Shown here: in pieces, positions 16,145-21,913 of the stretch
Layout: every line of letters begins with the position of its first letter
How positions within the stretch are numbered: position 1 is the first letter of the stretch
NCBI GenBank assembly: GCA_019894735.1
Contig: JAGXOB010000005.1
Coordinates: 13,826 to 35,738, forward strand
Length of the DNA stretch: 21,913 nucleotides
From: Promethearchaeota archaeon
GTDB taxonomy: Archaea; Asgardarchaeota; Lokiarchaeia; Sigynarchaeales; SOKP01
Direction: 5' to 3'
Notes under the pieces: model-generated
What the model saw: the letters and a program-made list of their open reading frames with translations, nothing else
Database searches by the model: none
Told to the model about the DNA's origin: nothing
Made by a program: the position numbers and the translations under genes

Positions 16145-16431
16145 TTTTTTAACACCTCTTTGAGGTACTGACTTATAAGATTATGCGTATGAATCCAATC
16201 TCCTTTCTTTATATCTTCAGTAGCAATCCCTATTGACTGACCATATTTTTTTACCAAATTACCTTCATTTATGTCATTTAAAGCGAATTTATGACCTAGG
16301 GGGATATTGTGGTTAATAATAATGTTATCCTCATTTATGAGTACTTGTGCATTTTTTGGAATATCTTCTAGAGCGGTAGCACAATTATCATCTGGATTCA
16401 TGATAATATAGGTTTTTAGTTGTATAGGCAT
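16141..16431 (-). CDS. UxaA-family hydro-lyase, small (SAF-domain) subunit
   Basis: This 96-residue protein is a SAF domain matching the N-terminal part of UxaA and the SuyA subunit. Landmarks are DDNCATAL, HNIPLGHKFAL, the KYG.SIG.A segment and WIHTHN at the C-terminal end. In full-length UxaA the two parts are one polypeptide; in this archaeon they are split into two genes, as in SuyAB and several archaeal sets. It starts with ATG preceded by GAGGT at 16441-16445, and its stop overlaps the large-subunit start. Confidence 0.85.
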   Translation of the reverse strand: MPIQLKTYIIMNPDDNCATALEDIPKNAQVLINEDNIIINHNIPLGHKFALNDINEGNLVKKYGQSIGIATEDIKKGDWIHTHNLISQYLKEVLKK

Positions 16432-16554
16432 GAGTTATCTACCTCATTTTACTCTTTTCTAGTATGTTTTTTAAACTTTCTAAACATTTAAATTATTTAA
16501 TAATTTCACATGAAACATAATTCTAAAAATTATAGCTAAAGGGATTGAAAGAAA
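16432..16554. promoter_or_regulatory. Divergent promoter region, hydro-lyase versus aldehyde oxidoreductase
   Basis: This 123-bp AT-rich gap separates the minus-strand hydro-lyase genes from the plus-strand aldehyde oxidoreductase. It contains the perfect 17-nt palindrome AAATTATTTAATAATTT (16490-16506), which offers a TATA-like face in both directions: about 48-66 nt before the plus ATG and about 59-75 nt before the minus ATG. A shared promoter is plausible but unproven. Confidence 0.4.
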
Positions 16555-18390
16555 ATGCCAAACGGATATTTAGGTAAAATTCTATGTGTAAATCTTTCTG
16601 ATGAATCATTTAAGGAAGAAGAACTTTCAGAGGAGACTTATCGTCAATATATAGGGGGATTTGGTCTTGCTGCCAAACTTATTTATAAAGCCATGCCCCC
16701 AAAAACAGATGCTCTCAGTCCAGAATCGGTTTTTGGATTTTTTCCTGGATTATTAACAGGTACCGTAGCTCCTCTAACTGGGCGTTTCATGGTTGCGGGT
16801 AAATCACCTCTAACAAACACTTGGGGTGACGCTAACTGTGGAGGGTATTTCGGTCCGGAAATTAAGAAATGTGGGTACGATGCTATTTTAATTAAAGGTA
16901 TGGCTGATAGTCCGAAATATTTAACAATTTTGGGAGATGATAAGCAAATTTTAGATGCTTCAGACTTATGGGGTCTGGATGTCGTACAAACCGAAGATAA
17001 ACTTAAAGAGAAGCATGGACGCGTTCAAATTGCTAGTATTGGTCAAGCGGGTGAAAATTTAAGTTTAATATCTGGAATTGTTAACGATAAAGCTAGAATC
17101 GCGGCAAGATCTGGATTCGGAGCGGTTATGGGATCTAAGAAACTTAAGGCGATAGTTCTAAAAGGAGAAAAGAAAATTGAGGTTTTTGATAAAGATGCTC
17201 TTATCCACCATACAAAAGATTATAATGATGGAATTAATACTACTACAGCTACTGGAATAATAGGGTATAAAACATTTGGAACGACAATGGGAAATGAAAT
17301 ATTATTTAAAGTTGGGGATACACCTTGTAAAAACTGGGGAGGCACTAAGGAAGATTTTCCAGATGATCGACTTGCAAAAATATCTGATCATGAAATCGAT
17401 AAATATAAAGAGAAACCCTACGGATGCTTCTCTTGTTCGGTTCGATGTGGTGCGATAATGAAAGTTCCGGAAGTAGAGTTAGAAGAGACTCATAGGCCTG
17501 AATACGAAACTTGTGCTAGTTTCGGGCATTTATTACTTAACGACGATCTACTGACGCTTTTTAAAGCTAACGACATATGCAATCGAGCGGGAATAGATAC
17601 GATTTCTGCGGGAACAACGATTGCTTTCGCAATGGAATGTTACGAAAATAACCTAATTTCTAAGGAAGATACTGATGGACTCGAACTAACATGGGGAAAT
17701 TCTGAAACAATAATTGCATTACTAAACAAAATTATTAATCGAGAAGGGATTGGTGATCTGTTAGCAGATGGTACTAAAATAGCCGCAGAAAAATTAGGGA
17801 AAGGATCGGAATTTGCTATGCACTCAATGGGTCAAGAGTTAGGTATGCATTCGCCAAAATATTATAAAAACATGGCGACTACTATGGCTTTCGATCCAAC
17901 ACCTGGTAAGCACACGACAGCAAGTTTAGATTTTTTCATAATGGGCCCGATAATCAAACCAAATGGACTATTTGAAGGAATAACTTTACCACGAAAATTT
18001 AAACGCCCAGGAGAGGATAGAAGCGAAGCTGAGAAGCTTTTTACTGCAATAATGCAATTTACTCATAGTCTTGGATTATGCGAATTTGTGTACGTTTTTC
18101 AGAAATATCCTCTATTAGAACTGATTAAAGCAGTTGTAGGATGGGATTTAGACATCGACGAAGCGATTAAAACAGGTCAAAGAATTCAAACTTTAAGACA
18201 AGCTTTCACCTTGCGAGAAGGAGTAGATATTATTAAAAACACAATACCTGATAGAACAGTAACTGTTGATTATTTAGAGGATTATAAAGGATATTGTGAA
18301 AAAATGGGCTGGAATCCTGATACTGGTTATCCTCTCAAAGAAACTCTAGCTGATCTTAATTTAGATTTTGTTATTAAGGATTTATATTAA
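16555..18390 (+). CDS. Aldehyde:ferredoxin oxidoreductase (tungsten type)
   Basis: This 611-residue protein is a member of the AOR family, which oxidises aldehydes to carboxylates with ferredoxin as acceptor, using a tungsten-pterin cofactor and one [4Fe-4S] cluster. The N-terminal region GYLGKILCVNL, the pterin-binding stretch TGRFMVAGKSPLTNTWGDAN (75-94), and ARSGFGAVMGSKKLKAI (184-200) are characteristic. Cluster ligands are C291, C294, C298 (CFSCSVRC) and C509 (GLCEF), with spacing like that of the Pyrococcus enzyme. Length is normal (about 600). The ATG follows AGGGATTGA, a weak Shine-Dalgarno. It diverges from the hydro-lyase genes and could recycle an aldehyde from an adjacent lyase or aldolase (inference). 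The aldehyde used is unknown. Confidence 0.92.
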   Translation: MPNGYLGKILCVNLSDESFKEEELSEETYRQYIGGFGLAAKLIYKAMPPKTDALSPESVFGFFPGLLTGTVAPLTGRFMVAGKSPLTNTWGDANCGGYFGPEIKKCGYDAILIKGMADSPKYLTILGDDKQILDASDLWGLDVVQTEDKLKEKHGRVQIASIGQAGENLSLISGIVNDKARIAARSGFGAVMGSKKLKAIVLKGEKKIEVFDKDALIHHTKDYNDGINTTTATGIIGYKTFGTTMGNEILFKVGDTPCKNWGGTKEDFPDDRLAKISDHEIDKYKEKPYGCFSCSVRCGAIMKVPEVELEETHRPEYETCASFGHLLLNDDLLTLFKANDICNRAGIDTISAGTTIAFAMECYENNLISKEDTDGLELTWGNSETIIALLNKIINREGIGDLLADGTKIAAEKLGKGSEFAMHSMGQELGMHSPKYYKNMATTMAFDPTPGKHTTASLDFFIMGPIIKPNGLFEGITLPRKFKRPGEDRSEAEKLFTAIMQFTHSLGLCEFVYVFQKYPLLELIKAVVGWDLDIDEAIKTGQRIQTLRQAFTLREGVDIIKNTIPDRTVTVDYLEDYKGYCEKMGWNPDTGYPLKETLADLNLDFVIKDLY

Positions 18391-18404
18391 GTTTATTTCA
18401 ATTC

Positions 18405-18413
18405 TTTTTTTTT
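18405..18413 (+). terminator. U-run terminator after the aldehyde oxidoreductase
   Basis: A run of nine T starts 15 nt after the stop codon, with no hairpin. Such oligo-T tracts end transcription in archaea. It abuts the 3' end of the convergent gene at 18415. Confidence 0.45.
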
Positions 18414-18414
18414 C

Positions 18415-19599
18415 TCAGGAAAATCTATTACCATATCCCCTATACGTTTTATACTTATCAATTATTTCACCCTTACTATAGACTTGGATTTCATTAAAGT
18501 GTTCCAAAGGTTCTCCTGCTTTACCGAATCTACAAAAGATTGGATCTCCTAGATTTAGTTCTATCCTTTTTGGATCAAAAATAAAAGGTGTTTGAACTTC
18601 TCCAAATCCCTCATCTTTCGATATTTTTAAATTGTTTGGAATAACTGGGATAGGCATCGCCCTTACGCTTCCTGAACTCACATACCCTCCTGAAAACGCG
18701 GTAGCAATATTGTCTTGTGGTTTTCTAACGATTTGAAGAACAAAAAATAACGATGGTACATATTCGTTTAAAGAATTAATCGTGTCGAAAATATGCGATT
18801 TGAAGAGTAAAGAGCCTATCCCTATTTCGGTTATAGATGGTTCAGTCGCTGTTTCCTGATAGCATCCAGAGCCTCCTCCATTTACAACTTCTGGCTGAAA
18901 TCCCGCATGCTTGAGAGCATCCACAACGGTTTGCCGCCATAAATTTACATGTATTCGTGATCTCTTCTTTGCAAATCTAAGTAGCATTTTATCATCACCA
19001 ATACTAGCGTTCTGAGCTTCATAACCCATAATCCCTCTAAAATGTAAATTATTTTTTTTACTAATATTACGCGCGAGATTTACTGCAAATTCAGGTTTCC
19101 TAATTGGACTTCTATAAACGCCCACATTTCTTCCTAATAACTTGTCAGCAACATCAATTTCGATTAAGGTATCAAATTCAACATTGTATTTATTCGCAAG
19201 CTCATCTAAAAGATTAATATGTCTATCATCATCTACCATCACTGTAATCCTTACACCGTCTATCTTTGCCGCTTGACATAATTCTTCGACATCGACTTTA
19301 GACATAGTGGGATAACCTAGCAAAATGTCTTTTATCTTGTAATTTTCTGCGTAAAATAAAGCTTCAGCTGAGTTATAGGTGAAAATGCCGTTAACAAAAT
19401 CTTCTTTTTCTACTTTGCTTACTAACTCAGGAACCCTAACGGATTTCGTACATAATCTTAATTTTTTTTTTGTTTTCCTAAGATATTTGCCGATTCTCTC
19501 TAGATTCTGATTGAAAGCATCAAGATCACATATCACTAATGGGAATTTCTTATTTTTTACTAAATTCTTTAATTCTTCATAGGTAGAAGCTAAAATCAA
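18415..19599 (-). CDS. PLP-dependent D-threonine aldolase/D-serine dehydratase-like protein
   Basis: This 394-residue protein belongs to the alanine-racemase-fold (type III) PLP enzymes, in the branch often annotated amino acid deaminase/aldolase. K52 in LRLCTKSVRVPEL is the likely Schiff-base lysine, and VNGGGSGCYQET is the phosphate-binding loop. The C-terminal segment CRFGKAGEPLEHFNE ends in a TYRGYG tail. D-serine dehydratase and D-threonine aldolase hold a metal with His-X-Cys near the C-terminus; here the region lacks that pattern but keeps a His in EHFNE, so metal use and activity may differ. It would give an aldehyde plus glycine, or a 2-oxoacid plus ammonia. The start is TTG, with no better candidate. 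It is separated from ridA by a T-run. Confidence 0.8.
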   Translation of the reverse strand: MILASTYEELKNLVKNKKFPLVICDLDAFNQNLERIGKYLRKTKKKLRLCTKSVRVPELVSKVEKEDFVNGIFTYNSAEALFYAENYKIKDILLGYPTMSKVDVEELCQAAKIDGVRITVMVDDDRHINLLDELANKYNVEFDTLIEIDVADKLLGRNVGVYRSPIRKPEFAVNLARNISKKNNLHFRGIMGYEAQNASIGDDKMLLRFAKKRSRIHVNLWRQTVVDALKHAGFQPEVVNGGGSGCYQETATEPSITEIGIGSLLFKSHIFDTINSLNEYVPSLFFVLQIVRKPQDNIATAFSGGYVSSGSVRAMPIPVIPNNLKISKDEGFGEVQTPFIFDPKRIELNLGDPIFCRFGKAGEPLEHFNEIQVYSKGEIIDKYKTYRGYGNRFS

Positions 19600-19685
19600 A
19601 TTTAATTCAACCTTAGTAATAAGTAATTAAGTGACAATACATGAAAATTGCTTTTTAGATTTTGTTAAAAGGATTAAATAAGAAG

Positions 19686-19693
19686 AAAAAAAA
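19686..19693 (-). terminator. U-run terminator after ridA
   Basis: The minus strand has eight consecutive T about 10 nt past the ridA stop, with no hairpin. It suggests that ridA and the downstream PLP gene are separate transcripts. Confidence 0.4.
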
Positions 19694-19703
19694 TTAAATA
19701 GAG

Positions 19704-20081
19704 TTATAACACAGCAATGGCGCTTATTTCTATTAACATGCTAGCTAAAGGCAAATTCGACACTTCCACAGTTGCCCTTGAAGGGTAAGCTTCTGAAACG
19801 CCGTTGTCGTTAAAAAATTTCTTGTATACCGCGTTCATTTCGCTAAATTCACTATTATTTCTTAGAAATACTGTTGTATTAACAATGTTCGAAACTTTAC
19901 CTCCCCCCGTTTCTACTATTTTTTTTATTTTATTGAGAGTGGTTAAAGTTTGGGCTTTTATATCTTCCTCAGATTGAGCTGAACCCTGACCAGAAACAAA
20001 TAGTAAGTTACCAACTTTAATACCTGGATTATAAGGCCCAGCAACGGGAATTCCCGGGTTAATCATTTCAATATCTGGCAT
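19704..20081 (-). CDS. ridA: RidA-family enamine/imine deaminase
   Basis: This protein (125 residues from the preferred start) hydrolyses reactive enamine/imine intermediates, such as 2-aminoacrylate made by PLP-dependent serine/threonine dehydratases, to 2-oxoacids and ammonia. It shows the family landmarks PYNPGIKVGNLLFVSGQGS near the N-terminus, a conserved NTTVFLR segment, and YPSRATVEVSNLPL with the catalytic Arg and a following ML(I)EI. An upstream TTG at 20099 gives six more residues, but a TATA-like run at 20105-20118 lies 24-37 nt before the ATG at 20081 and only a few nt before the TTG, so the ATG is favoured. Its neighbour is a PLP enzyme able to release such intermediates. Confidence 0.88.
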   Translation of the reverse strand: MPDIEMINPGIPVAGPYNPGIKVGNLLFVSGQGSAQSEEDIKAQTLTTLNKIKKIVETGGGKVSNIVNTTVFLRNNSEFSEMNAVYKKFFNDNGVSEAYPSRATVEVSNLPLASMLIEISAIAVL

Positions 20082-20104
20082 AATTAATTTAACACTCAAT
20101 TATT

Positions 20105-20118
20105 TTAATATATTTTTA
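20105..20118 (-). promoter_or_regulatory. TATA-like box for ridA
   Basis: The minus strand reads AAAATATATTAAAA about 28 nt (centre) before the ATG at 20081, consistent with a leaderless transcript and with that start choice. Confidence 0.4.
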
Positions 20119-20151
20119 ACTATAATTCGATTGTCTTTGAGTTCAATTGAA

Positions 20152-21294
20152 TTATCTTTGATCCTTAAAGTAATCCAATACTTTTGTAAGGGATTTTTGA
20201 ACATCATTTATTTTGTTCATATCAACCATAACTGTTTGGTCATATAGTATAATGTATTTTAACCCCACTCTAGCATAATCTTCTATTATACTTATGATTT
20301 CATCTGAAGTTCCGGCAAATCCAAATTCGTTGTAAACACCTTGGGGGATTTTTTCTAAAATTTCTTCCATTTGTTTTCTATCATATAAAGAAGGTATAAA
20401 TTGTACTAAACCATCAAAAGAATCTCCAATAGGATGTGAAACGCCGTATTTTTCAAAATGTTGTGAATTAAGAAATAATCCACAAATTTTTAATACTTCA
20501 GATTCAAGCATCCTATTTACTTCTGCTTTGTTCTCATCTATTATTAGAGGTGCAAATAAGCTGGGAATAAATTTATCGGGTTCTCGTCCTGTTTTTTTAG
20601 CTGATCCTTGAATAATTTTTAGCTTTTCTTTATATATATTAGGTGAAGAGACATGAAATTTACATGGGTACCATCCATCTGCTAGCTCTCCTGTTAGGTT
20701 TAGCATTTGGGGTCCATGTGCTGCTACCCATATTGGGGGATATTTATTTTTTCTATAGGGCTTTAATCCTAAACACGCTCCTTTTAACTTCCAAATCTCA
20801 CCGTCAAAATTTACATTTTTTTTTTCTTGCCAGAGTAATTTAATTATTTTTATGCATTCCCTTAATCTAGTAACAGGTTTATTATACTCGATTCCATATG
20901 GAATTAAATTAATATATTCACCCGCTCCCATCCCAAGAATCATTCTTCCTTTAGAAAGATTATTTTGAGATAAAAAGAATTGAGCCAAATCTGCGGGATG
21001 CCTTCTAAAACATTCAGTAACGCCAGAAGCAATTTGAATTTTTTTTGTATTCATAACAACATTCGAAATTATAGTACACATATCATAAAGATTATTAGGA
21101 CTCTCTACCGATTTCGCGGCGTCTATAAACTCAGGCTCCCATAAGACCTCCGGGAAAAAATTCATCAAATGATCATCAATTATAACACAGTCAAAACCAG
21201 TTTTCTCATAATTCTGAATCATACTTAGTCCTGCCTTAAATGGAACACCCTCAAAACTAGCATCAATTCCTATTTTAATATCAGATATATCCAT
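20152..21294 (-). CDS. LLM-class (luciferase-like) flavin/F420-dependent oxidoreductase
   Basis: This 380-residue TIM-barrel protein belongs to the bacterial-luciferase-like family. RRHPADLAQFF (97-107) and GRMILGMGAGE (116-126) match the F420-dependent branch (Mer, Adf, Fgd and relatives), in which F420 rather than FMN is the cofactor; DDH at 40-42 and LADGWYP in the second half fit as well. Its substrate cannot be inferred. It is monocistronic by appearance, 53-71 bp upstream of ridA on the same strand. The start is ATG with GAGGG about 9 nt upstream. It is the clearest hint that this organism makes coenzyme F420. Confidence 0.85.
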   Translation of the reverse strand: MDISDIKIGIDASFEGVPFKAGLSMIQNYEKTGFDCVIIDDHLMNFFPEVLWEPEFIDAAKSVESPNNLYDMCTIISNVVMNTKKIQIASGVTECFRRHPADLAQFFLSQNNLSKGRMILGMGAGEYINLIPYGIEYNKPVTRLRECIKIIKLLWQEKKNVNFDGEIWKLKGACLGLKPYRKNKYPPIWVAAHGPQMLNLTGELADGWYPCKFHVSSPNIYKEKLKIIQGSAKKTGREPDKFIPSLFAPLIIDENKAEVNRMLESEVLKICGLFLNSQHFEKYGVSHPIGDSFDGLVQFIPSLYDRKQMEEILEKIPQGVYNEFGFAGTSDEIISIIEDYARVGLKYIILYDQTVMVDMNKINDVQKSLTKVLDYFKDQR

Positions 21295-21427
21295 ATTTCT
21301 CTACCCTCTTTTTAAATATAATTTTTGGAGAACTGAATTATTTTATATATTTCTTCAATTCAATTTAATTATTTCCTTTTAATTACTTACTCCAATAAAA
21401 ACGAAAAAGATATTTGTAAATGACCGC

Positions 21428-21440
21428 TTTTTAAATAATA
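21428..21440 (+). promoter_or_regulatory. TATA-like box for hisS
   Basis: The run CTTTTTAAATAAT lies 28-40 nt before the hisS ATG at 21468, at archaeal spacing for a start site a few nt upstream of the ATG. No strong Shine-Dalgarno is seen. Confidence 0.4.
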
Positions 21441-21467
21441 CCATCGCTAATTTAAGGGAAAAATATT

Positions 21468-21913
21468 ATGTCTAAGAAACTACCAACTAAACCATTAAGA
21501 GGAATGGAGGATTATTATCCTTCTGATTTGCGGGAAACAAACTGGATAATTGATACCATTCGGGATATCGCAGATTTATATAGTTATGAAGAATTTGAGA
21601 GTCCAAGTTTAGAACCCATAGAAATCTTTTCCGCTAAATCCTCTGATGAGTTAGTAAATGAACAATCTTTCATAGTTGAGAAGAAAGAAGGAGAAAGATT
21701 AATATTAATTCCTGAACTTACACCGTCACTTGCACGAATGATCACAGCAAAGAAACAGGAGTTAAAAAAACCAATAAGGTGGATCTCAGTACCAACATGC
21801 TATAGATACGAAAGGCCACAAAAAGGTCGGCGAAGGGAATTTAAACAAATTAATATGGATATCTTAGGAGAAAATAGCCTTTATGCCGATTTAGAGATAT
21901 TTAGCATTATTGT
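21468..21913 (+). CDS. hisS: Histidyl-tRNA synthetase (N-terminal part, truncated by the window end)
   Basis: The visible 148 codons encode the class II aminoacyl-tRNA synthetase that charges tRNA-His. They begin MSKKLPTKPLRGMEDYYP, where RGMEDYYP is the HisRS start-region motif. PELTPSLARM follows at about 84-93, in place of the bacterial PEGT segment, and motif 2 appears as RYERPQKGRRREFKQINMDILG (113-134). The divergence from bacterial HisRS (PELTPS, INMDI) points to an archaeal lineage. The start ATG was chosen for its family-typical N-terminus. It is a housekeeping gene, unrelated in function to the preceding cluster, and the remaining two thirds lie beyond the window. Confidence 0.93.
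   Translation, partial: MSKKLPTKPLRGMEDYYPSDLRETNWIIDTIRDIADLYSYEEFESPSLEPIEIFSAKSSDELVNEQSFIVEKKEGERLILIPELTPSLARMITAKKQELKKPIRWISVPTCYRYERPQKGRRREFKQINMDILGENSLYADLEIFSII

Noticed and set aside
14957..16431. Firm assignment as sulfolactate sulfo-lyase SuyAB or altronate dehydratase
   Set aside because: The split gene layout resembles SuyAB and the motifs resemble UxaA; by eye I cannot separate them, so only the family is given.
1..21913. tRNA, rRNA, CRISPR array, insertion sequence or toxin-antitoxin locus
   Set aside because: No cloverleaf with a GTTCRANNC arm outside coding DNA, no regular repeat-spacer pattern, no transposase or integrase motif and no recognisable toxin pair was found.

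Overview
The window is AT-rich (GC about one third by eye), densely coded DNA that looks archaeal. Supporting signs are TATA-like boxes 22-30 nt before several start codons that lack a Shine-Dalgarno (SD) site, strong GGAGGT-type sites in front of operon-internal genes, an archaeal-style histidyl-tRNA synthetase, a four-subunit 2-oxoacid:ferredoxin oxidoreductase, a tungsten-type aldehyde:ferredoxin oxidoreductase, and deazaflavin (F420)-type proteins. The Lys/Asn/Ile-rich proteins and gene mix would suit an anaerobic Asgard (Lokiarchaeia-like) archaeon. This placement is inference; the sequence alone does not settle it. No rRNA, tRNA, CRISPR array, insertion sequence or prophage gene was seen, and no gene-free stretch exceeds 300 bases.

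Layout. Positions 22-3481 (minus) hold an ABC exporter operon: an ATPase and a very large permease carrying a CPBP (CAAX-type) intramembrane protease domain at its C-terminus. Positions 3756-7705 hold two paralogous EamA/DMT-family transporters (minus) that enclose three plus-strand genes: a UroD/MtaA-like protein, an unrecognised 136-residue protein and a small membrane-anchored zinc ribbon.

Positions 7893-16431 are the metabolic core. A minus-strand operon encodes a ferredoxin-like subunit and the alpha, beta and gamma subunits of a 2-oxoacid:ferredoxin oxidoreductase, then an unusual fusion of an FrhB-like iron-sulfur flavoprotein to a PyrK-like FAD/NAD/[2Fe-2S] reductase. Diverging from it (12892-14944) are a two-CCG-domain protein (HdrB/LutA type) and an LUD-domain ferredoxin protein (LutB type), a pair typical of 2-hydroxyacid oxidation. 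Next come the two subunits of a UxaA-type hydro-lyase (14957-16431, minus), with a divergent aldehyde:ferredoxin oxidoreductase (16555-18390).

Positions 18415-21294 (minus) carry a PLP-dependent D-threonine aldolase/D-serine dehydratase-like protein, a RidA enamine/imine deaminase and an F420-type LLM oxidoreductase. hisS starts at 21468 and runs off the window.

How the parts may work together (inference): the dehydratase/lyase, PLP enzyme, RidA and LutAB-like pair would all yield or consume 2-oxoacids; the oxidoreductase would convert a 2-oxoacid to acyl-CoA with reduced ferredoxin; the FrhB-PyrK fusion and the LutAB-like pair would move electrons between ferredoxin, a flavin or F420, and NAD(P). 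The actual substrate cannot be read from the sequence.
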